A stretch of 64,000 nt of DNA from Ruminococcus sp. (GCA_023665555.1 JAMPDR010000006.1:1-64000), one strand, 5' to 3'. Counted from the stretch's first letter, positions 9,281 to 18,790 are shown. Notes: generated by a model from the sequence alone, not told the origin. A program made the numbers and translations.

Positions 9281-10340
9281 AATATATTTCTGAAGCCGGA
9301 ACTGAACCGCCAACCGATTTCGGGTCAGCATTGAAGTAAACATTGAAGTTTGCATCTGCGATCGACTGCATCGTTTCACCATCTATGAAAACAATGTTGC
9401 AACGTGTAATCACATCAGCAGCCTTTTCTTTCTTAGCAGCCTTGACCTTGTTTGCAGATTGATTCTCATCAACAGCAAAAATTGCACTGTCAACAATCTT
9501 CTTTTCAACAATTTTTTCTGAGGCTTCAAGTGTGTTTCTGTTAACATATTCAACAGAAGCTTTATAGTTATTGATGAACTGATTTACGGCATCAGGATTC
9601 TTTTCAACAAAGTCGCTTCTTGCAATTACGCAACCCATTGCGAGTTCTGTTTCAGAAGCAACGTTTTCCCATTCAGAAGTAAGACTCAGGGCAATATTAA
9701 GCTTGTCATTTTTAGATGCAGCAAGTGAAACAAACGGTTCAGGAAGAACACCTATCTGAGCCTCGCCTGATGCAAGCTTCGCCGCAAGTTCGCTATGCTC
9801 ACTGAGATATTCAATCTTAACATCATCTTTAATACCATTTTCAGCAAGGATATAGTTAAGGATAAATTCAGGTGTTGCACCTTGGCCTGTTGAATAGATT
9901 GTCTTATCTTTAAGGTCTTTGATGCTATTTACGGTAACACCATTTGTAACAACATAAAGAACACCGAGAGTATTGATTCCTAGCATTTTAATGTTGCCGT
10001 TTGTCTTTTTATAAAGATTTGCAGCAAGGTTGAGCGGACAAGCAGCAATATCAACTGCGCCTGTTGAAATCAGAGCAACAACTTCCGTGGGATCGGTAAC
10101 AAGCTTGAAGTTATAGTTACTGTTATCCATAAGCTTAACCATGCCCATTCCTGTAGGGCCGCTGATTGCAGCAACATTGATTTTTGTGCCGTTTGTTTCG
10201 TCAGAATTCTCTGACGGAGCAGTTGCTAAAGTTGTTTCTGCTGTGGTTGTTTCATCATTTGAACCGCTATTGCAAGCTACAAAAGAGAACAAGAGCAATG
10301 CGGCGAGAACCAATGCAATGATAGGTTTGATTTTTTTCAT
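9267..10340 (-). CDS. ABC transporter substrate-binding lipoprotein (NMT1/SsuA-like)
   Basis: 357 residues from the ATG at 10340 with GAAAGGA about 9 bases upstream. A signal peptide ends in the lipobox F-S-F-V-A-C, so the mature protein is lipid-anchored, followed by a Thr/Ser/Glu-rich linker. The body has the class II binding fold of the sulfonate/nitrate/thiamine-precursor group (K-D-L-K-D-K-T-I-Y-S segment, L-P-E-P-F near the middle). The ligand cannot be told from sequence, since no sulfonate or thiamine enzymes adjoin the operon. Confidence 0.88.
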   Translation of the reverse strand: MKKIKPIIALVLAALLLFSFVACNSGSNDETTTAETTLATAPSENSDETNGTKINVAAISGPTGMGMVKLMDNSNYNFKLVTDPTEVVALISTGAVDIAACPLNLAANLYKKTNGNIKMLGINTLGVLYVVTNGVTVNSIKDLKDKTIYSTGQGATPEFILNYILAENGIKDDVKIEYLSEHSELAAKLASGEAQIGVLPEPFVSLAASKNDKLNIALSLTSEWENVASETELAMGCVIARSDFVEKNPDAVNQFINNYKASVEYVNRNTLEASEKIVEKKIVDSAIFAVDENQSANKVKAAKKEKAADVITRCNIVFIDGETMQSIADANFNVYFNADPKSVGGSVPASEIYYAAK

Positions 10341-10498
10341 ATCTATCGTTCCTTTCAAAAAGAAATATATCATTGAAGTTTGTAACTATGCGATGATAAC
10401 TTAAATCTCAGACACATATTTGCAAATAAATCAACTTCGAAATTATATCACAGTTGACAATTGATTGTCAATTAAAACCATGTAAGTATAAAATAAAA

Positions 10499-10525
10499 TC
10501 GCCCGACAACACAAATCAGGCGATT
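10499..10525 (-). terminator. Terminator after GPH transporter
   Basis: A 9-bp stem (ATCGCCTGA / TCGGGCGAT on the minus strand, with one G-T pair) is followed by TTTATTTTAT. It lies 24 bases beyond the stop of the transporter gene. Confidence 0.75.
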
Positions 10526-10548
10526 GCATTAGTTTAGTTTTATTATGT

Positions 10549-12114
10549 TTAGTTATCTTCAGTTGTTTCAGCTGATGCACTCTGTTCATCAACAAGAGCC
10601 TGAACTCTGATTCTGCGGCGCTCTTCAAGGTCGATAAGCATTTCTTCCTTGAACTTGCCGTGAACATTGAAGAAGATGCATGACACGCCGAGAAGAAGTC
10701 TTGCAGCGGCGGGAGCAAGTGCAAAAACTGCCCACAGACCGCGAAGAACGTTCGGGTCAGTATGAGGAATTGACATTCCGTTTGCATCTGTCATCGGCTG
10801 ATAGTGAACCCATGCGAGAACCATTCCGCCGAGCCAACCGTTAATGTTATAGCCGACTTTTTCAAAGTATGCGCTGACTGTATTAACAAGGCCTTCGTTT
10901 CTCATACCTGTTTTCCACTCGGTATAGTCATATACATCACCCATAAGTGACGGCAGACAAACACGAATGATACTATTCGGCAAGCCGCAAACTGTAAGCG
11001 CAATAATCATCCAAATAAGATTAAATATTGTGTTTTTGCTGAAATCTCCGCCGCCGAACCAGCCGTGCCCGCTGAACGGCGCATAGCCGACGCAGAACAT
11101 AATAAGATATGCAACGAAACCGAACAGACCGCCAGCAACAATGGTTTTTCTTGCGCCGAACTTATTTACCCACTTACCTGTGAGCGGAGTCATAATATAG
11201 TTCGGTAAGCCTGTGAAGATACCTGTAATTGTCGCATATGAATATTTACCGGTACAGTTGAACCAGAAGAACTTTTCATTACCTGTTCCGACTGATTTAA
11301 CCGAGTTGAAACAGTTAGCAAGAACCATGATAAACATCGGACGGTTTTTGAAAATCTGCTTGAAAGATTCAAGAATACCGACTTCGTTCATTTCTTCGCG
11401 CGATTGAAGGGGAATTCTCTCTCTCATATTAGCAAAAGCATAGATACATGTCAGAACCGTTATAATAACACATACGATTGCAAAAATACCGTAAACGCGT
11501 GTTTCGGGAATACCGCCTTTCATACCAAGGTCAAGGCAAATCGGTATGATGGAAACTATCCATGTACTGAACAGCTTTGCAAATTCAGAAACAGTAATAA
11601 GGTTATTACGCTCCTTCATGTTTGGGGTATTATTATAAAGAATCAAATACCATGCACCGAAATATGAAAAAGCAAGACCGCGAAGCAACATACCTGCACA
11701 AGCCCAGACTGTTCTTGCCGTTGTACCTAAGTCAGGTGTGCTGAAAAGCATGAGAGTTGAAATGATCAACAGCGGAATCGGCAAAATAAGGTACGGTTTT
11801 ACTCGTCCCCAACGTGTTCTTGTTCTGTCGATAATAAGACCGGAAATGGTATCATCAACGGCATCATAGATTCCTGTTGCAAGAGTAAGGTTTGCATATG
11901 CTTGCGGCGAAACCTTCAAAAACTGAACAAGGAAATACTGAACATTGTTGTTTAAAAATTCTTCAAGATTTTTGTGACCGAAGTAAGCAATGCAGAACGC
12001 AACGAACTCCTTTGGACGCAAATAACGTCTTCGGGAGGTTTGATCGCCGTCAAGCACTGTTTCAACTTGAATTTCTTCATTGACTTCGGTAACTGCTGTT
12101 TTACTATCTGACAT
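10549..12114 (-). CDS. GPH-family (glycoside-pentoside-hexuronide:cation) sugar transporter, MFS superfamily
   Basis: 521 residues with 12 hydrophobic helices. The early D-x-x-x-G-x-I-x-D-R-T-R-T-R-W-G-R segment (about residues 64-80) and the Y-D-Y-T-E-W-K-T-G-M-R segment (about 395) are characteristic of MelB-like GPH carriers that symport sugars with Na+ or H+. Start is the ATG at 12114 with AGAGGG upstream. It stands alone, so the sugar is unknown; the GH31 and GH2 enzymes elsewhere in the window are possible partners. Confidence 0.9.
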   Translation of the reverse strand: MSDSKTAVTEVNEEIQVETVLDGDQTSRRRYLRPKEFVAFCIAYFGHKNLEEFLNNNVQYFLVQFLKVSPQAYANLTLATGIYDAVDDTISGLIIDRTRTRWGRVKPYLILPIPLLIISTLMLFSTPDLGTTARTVWACAGMLLRGLAFSYFGAWYLILYNNTPNMKERNNLITVSEFAKLFSTWIVSIIPICLDLGMKGGIPETRVYGIFAIVCVIITVLTCIYAFANMRERIPLQSREEMNEVGILESFKQIFKNRPMFIMVLANCFNSVKSVGTGNEKFFWFNCTGKYSYATITGIFTGLPNYIMTPLTGKWVNKFGARKTIVAGGLFGFVAYLIMFCVGYAPFSGHGWFGGGDFSKNTIFNLIWMIIALTVCGLPNSIIRVCLPSLMGDVYDYTEWKTGMRNEGLVNTVSAYFEKVGYNINGWLGGMVLAWVHYQPMTDANGMSIPHTDPNVLRGLWAVFALAPAAARLLLGVSCIFFNVHGKFKEEMLIDLEERRRIRVQALVDEQSASAETTEDN

Positions 12115-12257
12115 CAAATCCCTCTTTTCACATATGAAGTCTATATTAGTTTAGCATACAGAAAATATAAATTCAAGTATTCTTGCCAAATTTCACAATT
12201 AATTCATCTATTTAGTAATTCACAACAACAAAATGCATAAAAAAAGTTAATTTCATC

Positions 12258-12286
12258 TTGACATATAAGGAATAAATCCGTAAAAT
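12258..12286 (+). promoter_or_regulatory. Sigma-A promoter for the zinc-ribbon membrane protein
   Basis: TTGACA (12258-12263) and TAAAAT (12281-12286) with exactly 17 bases between, 35 bases before the start codon at 12321. Confidence 0.75.
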
Positions 12287-12320
12287 ACTATATATAGTTT
12301 ATTTTACGGAGGCTTGTCTT

Positions 12321-13136
12321 ATGGCTAAATGTCCAAACTGTAACAGAAAATTACATATCTGGAATATCAAAGCAGAGTGTCCTGACTGCCACGCTAATAT
12401 TCCGAATTATAACTGGGAAGGCAGACTCGCTGAGGATGCATTGATAAGAGAAGAATCATTCTTCAAATTGTATTCAAAGCTTAATAAAATTAAATTTGCA
12501 GCTATCGGAACACCGCTACGTATCGCAAGGCTTGCACTCTCATTTCTGCCGATTGTCGGCTACGTTATTCCACTTGCGAATCTCACTGTAACAACAGCTG
12601 CAGGTGAAGAAACCGCACTGAAAGGAATCAGCCTGATTTCACTTTTCACAAGCAAGCTGAATTTTGGTGAATTGACAGGTATGCTTTCAAATGCGGACAC
12701 AAAAACAGCCGGAATTTTCGGATTACTGTCGCTCGCTTCCCTTTTCCTAAGTCTATTGCTTGCAGTTATTGCTTTCTTTTTGATTCCGATTAACTTCAAA
12801 AAGCCTGCCAGTCCGATCAGCGCTATACTCCACGCTCTGTCCATTCCATTTTATGCTTTGTCGCCGTTCATTCTCTCAAAATTCGCGGCAGAATATGCAG
12901 TAGCGGGACTTGGCACAGCATCAAGTTCATACGGCTGGGGCATTATCATAGGAGCAATTCTTTTCGTAGCGGTATTCATCATTGACATCATCGTCGCAAA
13001 AACACCGCTCGGTGAAAAAGACGGCAAATATATTCCGACTGATGAATTACAGCGTGAATATGCGATTTCAATCGGTGCTATTACCGAGGATGAAATGCCG
13101 ATTGTTAAAGAGAAAAAGGCTAAAAAGAAAGCATAA
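12321..13136 (+). CDS. Zinc-ribbon membrane protein of unknown function
   Basis: 271 residues. The N-terminus holds a four-cysteine zinc ribbon (C-P-N-C at residue 4 and C-P-D-C at residue 19). A cytoplasmic stretch is followed by about five hydrophobic segments between residues 70 and 225 and a Lys-rich tail. It is preceded by a good promoter and GGAGG 8 bases before the ATG, and followed by a terminator, so it is a single-gene unit. No known family is recognised. Confidence 0.85.
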   Translation: MAKCPNCNRKLHIWNIKAECPDCHANIPNYNWEGRLAEDALIREESFFKLYSKLNKIKFAAIGTPLRIARLALSFLPIVGYVIPLANLTVTTAAGEETALKGISLISLFTSKLNFGELTGMLSNADTKTAGIFGLLSLASLFLSLLLAVIAFFLIPINFKKPASPISAILHALSIPFYALSPFILSKFAAEYAVAGLGTASSSYGWGIIIGAILFVAVFIIDIIVAKTPLGEKDGKYIPTDELQREYAISIGAITEDEMPIVKEKKAKKKA

Positions 13137-13154
13137 TCTGAAAAACAAAAAATT

Positions 13155-13186
13155 AAGAACGCCGAACAGATCGGCGTTCTTTTATT
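13155..13186 (+). terminator. Intrinsic terminator after the zinc-ribbon gene
   Basis: An 11-bp perfect stem (AAGAACGCCGA / TCGGCGTTCTT) is followed by TTATTTT, 18 bases after the stop codon. Confidence 0.85.
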
Positions 13187-13191
13187 TTACA

Positions 13192-13222
13192 AAAAAAGAG
13201 CCTTCGGCATAATCGAAGGCTC
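13192..13222 (-). terminator. Intrinsic terminator after the 43-residue small protein gene
   Basis: On the minus strand a 9-bp stem (GAGCCTTCG / CGAAGGCTC) is followed by a run of seven T. It lies 8 bases after the stop of the small gene and supports that gene being real. Confidence 0.85.
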
Positions 13223-13229
13223 AACAAAA

Positions 13230-13361
13230 TTATTTTGTAAAAAGTGAAACGATGTATTCAATGAACTTTCTATACAAAGAAACGAACAATGCAACAAGAC
13301 CAACAATTTCTTCTTGCGACATCTTCGGCTCTTCTTCTTCTTTTTTGAAAATATCAAGCAT
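13230..13361 (-). CDS. 43-residue small protein, acidic N-terminus and amphipathic or membrane helix
   Basis: A short ORF starting ATG at 13361 with an excellent AGGAGGAAA 6 bases upstream and stopping TAA at 13230, directly before an intrinsic terminator. The protein begins MLDIFKKEEEEPK, then a mostly hydrophobic segment (about residues 19-42, I-V-G-L-V-A-L-F-V-S-L-Y) broken by Arg and Lys. The head is acidic and the tail could lie on or in the membrane. The family is not recognised. The combination of ribosome binding site, ORF and terminator makes it a convincing gene despite its length. Confidence 0.75.
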   Translation of the reverse strand: MLDIFKKEEEEPKMSQEEIVGLVALFVSLYRKFIEYIVSLFTK

Positions 13362-13536
13362 GTCAATTTCCTCCTATAATATTTTGTTAAGATTATTCTA
13401 CCACATGCAAATAAAAAATTCAAGTATTATTCACCTTTTATTAACATTCTGCTGAATATTGGCAGCAAAATATTTTGCAATCATAGCAAATGAGTGGTAT
13501 AATAATACGGTAAATTTTGTCAATTGGAGTGATATT

Positions 13537-15069
13537 ATGTTCGCTAAAGTCAACAGCATTGGACTTTTCGGCATGAATACCTATTCGGTCGGAGTTGAAG
13601 CCGCACTTGAAAACGGACTTCCAAGGTTCGATATAGTGGGTCTGCCTGATGCGGCCGTAAGTGAATCGCGCGACCGTGTACGAGCCGCAATGAAGAACAG
13701 CAGATTTATTTATCCTGTGTCAAGAATCACAGTCAACCTTTCCCCTGCTGACCGCAAGAAAGAAGGACCTGTTTATGATTTGCCTATTCTCATTGCACTT
13801 ATGCTGGCATCCGGACAGTTACAGGCTGATGTTTCCGACTGTGCTTTTATCGGCGAACTTTCACTCAGCGGAAAAGTCAGACGCGTTAACGGTGCACTTC
13901 CTATGGTTATCCATGCGCAGGAGAGCGGCATCAAAAGAATGTTTGTACCGCTTGAAAATGCCAGTGAAAGCTACATAGTTAAGGGCATTGAAATTTATCC
14001 CGTTAAAGATGTTGCGCAACTTATTGCTCATTTACGCGGAAAAGAAAAGATTAGACCTGCCGACAGCAAATTTTATGGCGAATATGAAACACCGCAGGAA
14101 TATTTATTTGATTTTGCCGATGTTAAAGGTCAGTATCAAGTTAAGCGTGCACTTGAAATAGCAGCCGCCGGCGGACACAATACATTGATGATAGGCCCTC
14201 CGGGATCAGGCAAAAGCATGCTTGCTAAAAGAATACCCTCTATTTTGCCTGACATGTCATTTGAGGAAAGCCTGGAAACAACTAAAATTTATTCTATTGC
14301 AGGTATGCTCGGAGATAACATTTCACTGATAAAATCCCGTCCCTTCCGTGCTCCGCATCACACAATTTCATCAGCAGGACTTGCGGGTGGCGGACGCATA
14401 CCGAAGCCCGGTGAACTAAGCCTTGCTCACCACGGTGTACTTTTTCTTGATGAACTCCCCGAATTCCCGCGTTCATCAATGGAAGTAATGCGCCAACCTA
14501 TGGAGGATGGGCAAATCACCATCGCCAGAGTTTCGGGCACACTAACCTATCCATGTGAAACTATTCTTGTTTGTGCAATGAATCCATGTCCGTGCGGATA
14601 TTACGGCCATCCAACGCGTAAATGTACATGTCCAAACGGTGCGCCGGCAAAGTATCTTGCGAAAGTCAGCGGCCCGCTACTCGACCGACTTGATATACAT
14701 ATCGAAGTGCCGCAGGTCGATTTTAAGAAATTATCTGATGATGAACCGGGCGAAAAGTCGGCAGACATCAAGAAAAGGGTCGATGCCGCAAGAGAGATTC
14801 AACGAAAAAGATTCGCAGGAACAAATGTGACATGCAACGGAAAAATGACCCCTGCAATGACACGTAAATTCTGTGTTCTTGATGAAAAATCAAAAAACAT
14901 GCTTGAACGCAGCTTTGAAGCCCTCGGTCTTTCCGCAAGAGCCTACGACAAAATTCTTCGCGTGGCAAGAACTATCGCCGACCTTGATGCAAGCGAAAAT
15001 ATTGAACTCGAACATATCACTGAAGCCGTTCAATACAGAAGCCTTGACAGAAAGTTTTGGAAAGAATAA
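13537..15069 (+). CDS. comM: YifB/ComM family Mg-chelatase-like AAA+ ATPase
   Basis: 510 residues from the ATG at 13537 (GGAGTG 8 bases upstream); the upstream TTG extension to 13459 is unlikely. An N-terminal ChlI-like domain (M-F-A-K-V-N-S start, S-V-G-V-E, G-L-P-D-A-A-V-x-E-S) precedes the AAA+ core with Walker A G-P-P-G-S-G-K-S-M (about residue 220) and Walker B F-L-D-E-L-P-E-F, then the C-N-P-C-P-C-G zinc-type motif. In Vibrio and Haemophilus, ComM is a branch-migration helicase for transformation; in Clostridia its role is less clear. Confidence 0.93.
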   Translation: MFAKVNSIGLFGMNTYSVGVEAALENGLPRFDIVGLPDAAVSESRDRVRAAMKNSRFIYPVSRITVNLSPADRKKEGPVYDLPILIALMLASGQLQADVSDCAFIGELSLSGKVRRVNGALPMVIHAQESGIKRMFVPLENASESYIVKGIEIYPVKDVAQLIAHLRGKEKIRPADSKFYGEYETPQEYLFDFADVKGQYQVKRALEIAAAGGHNTLMIGPPGSGKSMLAKRIPSILPDMSFEESLETTKIYSIAGMLGDNISLIKSRPFRAPHHTISSAGLAGGGRIPKPGELSLAHHGVLFLDELPEFPRSSMEVMRQPMEDGQITIARVSGTLTYPCETILVCAMNPCPCGYYGHPTRKCTCPNGAPAKYLAKVSGPLLDRLDIHIEVPQVDFKKLSDDEPGEKSADIKKRVDAAREIQRKRFAGTNVTCNGKMTPAMTRKFCVLDEKSKNMLERSFEALGLSARAYDKILRVARTIADLDASENIELEHITEAVQYRSLDRKFWKE

Positions 15070-15086
15070 ATTCGGAGGTTGAAACG

Positions 15087-15542
15087 GTGAACAGAAAGAC
15101 CGAAGTTGAATTAACAAACATGTGCTTAGTTTGTGACGGAGATAAAGTCCTTGTTCAAGAAAAAGTCGGCACAAAATATAATGGCGGTCTTGTGTTTCCG
15201 GGAGGACACGTTGAACCGCACGAATCGTTGAATGACTCAATAATAAGAGAAATCAAAGAAGAAACCGGTTTAACCATTCTCAATCCAAAGCTATGCGGAG
15301 TTAAAGATTGGATAACGCAGGATGGCACAAGATACATTGTAATGCTTTATAAAGCAATTGAGTTTGCAGGTGAACTAAAAAGTTCCGATGAAGGAGAGGT
15401 TTTCTGGCTAGAGAGAAGAGATATTCCAACGGTAAATTTAATTTGGAATATGAGAGAACTGCTTGAAATATTTGATACCGATAATTATAGCGAGTTCTTC
15501 TTCAAAACCGAAAACGGCGAGCGCAAAGTTCAACTGATATAA
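15087..15542 (+). CDS. NUDIX hydrolase (8-oxo-dGTP diphosphatase-like)
   Basis: 151 residues from the GTG at 15087, which has CGGAGGTT 7 bases upstream; a TTG at 15057 inside comM is less likely. The Nudix box reads G-G-H-V-E-P-H-E-S-L-N-D-S-I-I-R-E-I-K-E-E-T-G-L, with the R-E-x-x-E-E metal-binding core intact. It resembles the MutT/YtkD-like group that hydrolyses oxidised nucleotides. It follows comM by 17 bases, so the two are probably co-transcribed. Confidence 0.9.
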   Translation: MNRKTEVELTNMCLVCDGDKVLVQEKVGTKYNGGLVFPGGHVEPHESLNDSIIREIKEETGLTILNPKLCGVKDWITQDGTRYIVMLYKAIEFAGELKSSDEGEVFWLERRDIPTVNLIWNMRELLEIFDTDNYSEFFFKTENGERKVQLI

Positions 15543-15558
15543 AATTACATAAATAAAG

Positions 15559-15593
15559 AAGCCGACACTGGTAATCTCAGCGTCGGCTTTGTC
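15559..15593. terminator. Terminator between NUDIX gene and convergent membrane protein gene
   Basis: An 8-bp stem (AAGCCGAC / GTCGGCTT) with a 15-base loop is followed by TGTCTT on the plus strand. The minus-strand exit (TTTATTTATG) is also T-rich, so it may serve both convergent genes. Confidence 0.7.
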
Positions 15594-15602
15594 TTATTGA
15601 AT

Positions 15603-16439
15603 TTATGCGTTATCTTGTCTTAACAGTTTAAACTGTTCAACTGATATTTTGATAAAATCATTTAAATCAACATCACCGTTTTGCTCATCATAAACAAATT
15701 TAGCATCATAGCGATAGTCTGAACCTTCGATAATAACGTTGTATGAATTCTCAAACACATCTTCATATTCGCAGACATAGAGCTTGTAATTCTCGGTATC
15801 ATTAATATTTTTTGCGTAGTTTTCAATTTCGCTCCAACCGTAATCATCAACATCACGATCGAAAATATTATCACTTTGATAAAGCTTTTTCAAAATCAGG
15901 CTGTCTGACTCATAATATGTAGATAAATATTTGCAGTATGATGACGACTCCTCATTAAACGAAATGACAAAATAACTGTTATAAGTAAATTCGTTTGATT
16001 TGTATTTGTGAACTTCAACCTCAGTTGATTCTTCATCATGCTTCTCTACCTCATCATAATATGGAAGATAGGCTTTATACTTTTCACCTTTATCAGGTTC
16101 GTTTTCCGAATAGTAATTCTCACATTCGGCAATACCGCGGCTTTGTACAATCGGAACTGCCGCAATTATACTGCAAACGACAGCTATAATAACGAATGAC
16201 GCAACAAAACGGCTTGTGACGAAAAAATCTGAATCACTCTTTATCAGAACAATGAGCATAATAACAAGAATCAAAACGAAAATCCCGCTTGCTATTGAAA
16301 GATGATATACCACAATAAAGTTTTGAATATCAGTCAAATTTTCGAACTCATAGGTAAATATCCAACCAATCGTCGTTCCCAATGCTGTAAAAAAGAAACT
16401 GACGATTGTTATAATGGTGAAAACGATTGCAACTGTCAT
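15603..16439 (-). CDS. Hypothetical membrane protein with extracytoplasmic C-terminal domain
   Basis: 278 residues. Three hydrophobic helices occupy about residues 1-105, followed by a polar domain of about 170 residues rich in Tyr, Asp, Glu and Ser that probably faces outside. No known motif is recognised. It follows the YhhN-like gene by 26 bases on the same strand. Confidence 0.75.
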   Translation of the reverse strand: MTVAIVFTIITIVSFFFTALGTTIGWIFTYEFENLTDIQNFIVVYHLSIASGIFVLILVIMLIVLIKSDSDFFVTSRFVASFVIIAVVCSIIAAVPIVQSRGIAECENYYSENEPDKGEKYKAYLPYYDEVEKHDEESTEVEVHKYKSNEFTYNSYFVISFNEESSSYCKYLSTYYESDSLILKKLYQSDNIFDRDVDDYGWSEIENYAKNINDTENYKLYVCEYEDVFENSYNVIIEGSDYRYDAKFVYDEQNGDVDLNDFIKISVEQFKLLRQDNA

Positions 16440-16465
16440 ATAAATATCCCCTTAACAAATAGCTA

Positions 16466-17170
16466 TTACGCAATCGGAGTTGCCGCCATGAAATAGATTG
16501 AAAGAGCAATCAGGAACTGACCTGCGTAATAAGTTACATGATTGAGAATAAAATTGAGCGGTGTATTTTTACCCTCGCCGAAATACATCGGCGAAAGAAT
16601 CAAATCTGAAATGATGAACAAAATTGCACCGACTGCAAGAATGATAAACGCTGCCTGAGCAGTTACGATAGCTGAAATAACAGCCGTTGCAACCATAGTT
16701 GCAAGAATAAAACTGTAAAGAGATACTATCAGTTTGAATTCGCCGAATTTTTGTTTCATCGGCTTTTCAAGAAGAAGATTTCCGACTGCAACAACGATAC
16801 CGATTACGGCTGCAATAATAATCTGAACAATTGTCAGCTGTGCTGCTTTTGCGATTGCAGGAATATAGAACATATGTCCGAATCCGAAGCAGATAAAACC
16901 ATATTCGAGATACTTTTTCATATCATCCGGATATACCCACTTGAGATCAAGGTAAATATCACCCAACATTCCGAAAACAAGACCTACTGTGATGAAAAGA
17001 CCGTATTTCCACTGAGCAGGGTTCTGATAACAAGCCATAACTGCCGTCAGAAGGAACATCATGCTTGTTGAATTTTTGGTGTATACACCCGAAACGCTTC
17101 TTTTATCCTTACATCTTACAATAAAGATAATAAGAAAAATCAAACCGAATACGACAGGAACAAATACCAT
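16466..17170 (-). CDS. YhhN/TMEM86-family protein (lysoplasmalogenase-like)
   Basis: 234 residues from the ATG at 17170 (AAAGG upstream; an upstream TTG at 17194 is rejected). About eight hydrophobic helices. The G-D-I-Y-L-D-L segment at about residue 72 and the later L-F-I-I-S-D-L-I-L segment are the paired acidic motifs of the YhhN family, whose members hydrolyse lysoplasmalogen; plasmalogens are common in anaerobic Clostridia, which fits. The activity is inferred from family membership. Confidence 0.75.
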   Translation of the reverse strand: MVFVPVVFGLIFLIIFIVRCKDKRSVSGVYTKNSTSMMFLLTAVMACYQNPAQWKYGLFITVGLVFGMLGDIYLDLKWVYPDDMKKYLEYGFICFGFGHMFYIPAIAKAAQLTIVQIIIAAVIGIVVAVGNLLLEKPMKQKFGEFKLIVSLYSFILATMVATAVISAIVTAQAAFIILAVGAILFIISDLILSPMYFGEGKNTPLNFILNHVTYYAGQFLIALSIYFMAATPIA

Positions 17171-17243
17171 TTTTGTCAAACCTTTCTGCTGCAAAATATA
17201 TTCACTTGAACCCCTGCCGCAGCAAAGCAGGAAGGAAGAGCCG

Positions 17244-17274
17244 TAATCTGCCGTTAAAAATTAAAGGCAGATTA
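17244..17274. other. Stem-loop between GPH transporter and YhhN-like gene
   Basis: A 9-bp perfect inverted repeat (TAATCTGCC / GGCAGATTA) with a 13-base A/T loop. Neither side has a real U-tract, so it could be a processing or Rho-type site rather than an intrinsic terminator. Confidence 0.45.
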
Positions 17275-17299
17275 CAACTATTATATATTAATTCAAATA

Positions 17300-18790
17300 T
17301 CAGGCATCAACGATAACGCCACGTTCCGTTCTCATAACCGCAAGTTCTTCTGTGATCTTCTTTTTCTTATCGCCGACTATGTCATAGAAGAACAGCGGAA
17401 GTGCTGTGAGCAGCAAGCTAATACCCGGAACAATTGTAACAAGCGAGAACATTGCGAAGTTTTGGCTTGTTGTGAGGTTGCGTGCGATGTTAACGATTGC
17501 TTCACCAGAGCCTGAATTCATTTTATTAATGTCTATACTTACAATCATATACATTGCAATAATCGCAACTGTTGCAAGAGCATTGCCAAGTTTGTTAACA
17601 AATGACTGGCATGCGGAGCCGAGGGCGGTATCTCTGTGCCCTGTTTTCCATTCCATATAGTCAAGGCAGTCACAAACCATTGCACCCGAAACAACATTGA
17701 TAACACCGAGCGGTATGCTTGAGATAATCATGAACGGAATACAGATAAACAAGTTGCGTGTGAACCAGCCGATGATCAATGTGAAAATGCTTGATCCGAA
17801 ACCGACAAGACATGAAACGATCATAAGAGATCTATATTCAAACTTTTTAAATAACTTCGGCATAAAGAGCATTGAGCCGAACATACCAACTGCTGCACAA
17901 ACCTGGATAATCAGCTGAACGGTTGAAATGTTCGAGTTGATATCTTTAACCGTTGCGGTTGCAGGGTCAATCCCAATATAGAAGCCTGCATAACGTGCAA
18001 CGTGAGGAGCAGCTGCCTGAAGCATATAGCGGCCAAAGCTGAGAATACCGGAAATAACAACAAGCAAAAGCGGCTTACAATGGAAGATTCTTGAAAGCGT
18101 TGACGGCTCTCCCGGTGCTCTTTTCTGAGCATTAGGAAGAGTGATCCTTTCCTTAACCTTAAATGATGATATTGCAAACAGCGGCATGCCGATAAGTGAC
18201 ATCGAAATTGCCATGATAGCATACTTTAATGTATCTGCATTCGGGTTGTTAGCAAGAATGAAGCCGACAATAATCGGAAGAACAACCGTAACAGCCGAGC
18301 CGACACCGCCAACTGTACGACCATAGGAAATAATGTTTCCACGCTCTTTCGGATTGGGTGTCATAAGGTTCGGCATACTCCAAAACGGAACGTCACTGGA
18401 GGTATAAACCATTCCCCAAATCACATAAACCGCCGCAACATACACATAAAGACCGATGGTTTTGTTTTGTGTATCGAATCCGAGTGGCTTAACAAACATC
18501 AAAATTGTGAGTATCGCAATCGGCAATGCGGTTATAACGGGATACGGAATGAGCCTACCCTTTTTTGTCTGATGTCGGTCGATTATCATACCCATCATCG
18601 GGTCGTTGATTGCATCCCATACTCTTGCAAAAAGCATGAGCAGGATAACGAACATTGCGTTAAGTCCGAGAACGTTCATGTAATAGTCTGTTATGTAACT
18701 CGACATGCAGCTATACACAAGTCCCTGACCGAGTGCGGCAACTGAATAAATTACCGCTTCATTTTTTGGTACATACTTTTTCTCATCCAT
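17300..18790 (-). CDS. GPH-family sugar:cation transporter
   Basis: 496 residues from the ATG at 18790 with AAGGAGA 6 bases upstream. Twelve hydrophobic helices; D-A-I-N-D-P-M-M-G-M-I-I-D-R-H-Q-T-K-K-G-R (about residue 49) and D-Y-M-E-W-K-T-G-H-R (about 375) are hallmarks of MelB-like carriers. The first 40 bases overlap the 3' end of trkH, so it is either coupled to the Trk genes or reads from a promoter inside trkH. Substrate unknown. Confidence 0.9.
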   Translation of the reverse strand: MDEKKYVPKNEAVIYSVAALGQGLVYSCMSSYITDYYMNVLGLNAMFVILLMLFARVWDAINDPMMGMIIDRHQTKKGRLIPYPVITALPIAILTILMFVKPLGFDTQNKTIGLYVYVAAVYVIWGMVYTSSDVPFWSMPNLMTPNPKERGNIISYGRTVGGVGSAVTVVLPIIVGFILANNPNADTLKYAIMAISMSLIGMPLFAISSFKVKERITLPNAQKRAPGEPSTLSRIFHCKPLLLVVISGILSFGRYMLQAAAPHVARYAGFYIGIDPATATVKDINSNISTVQLIIQVCAAVGMFGSMLFMPKLFKKFEYRSLMIVSCLVGFGSSIFTLIIGWFTRNLFICIPFMIISSIPLGVINVVSGAMVCDCLDYMEWKTGHRDTALGSACQSFVNKLGNALATVAIIAMYMIVSIDINKMNSGSGEAIVNIARNLTTSQNFAMFSLVTIVPGISLLLTALPLFFYDIVGDKKKKITEELAVMRTERGVIVDA

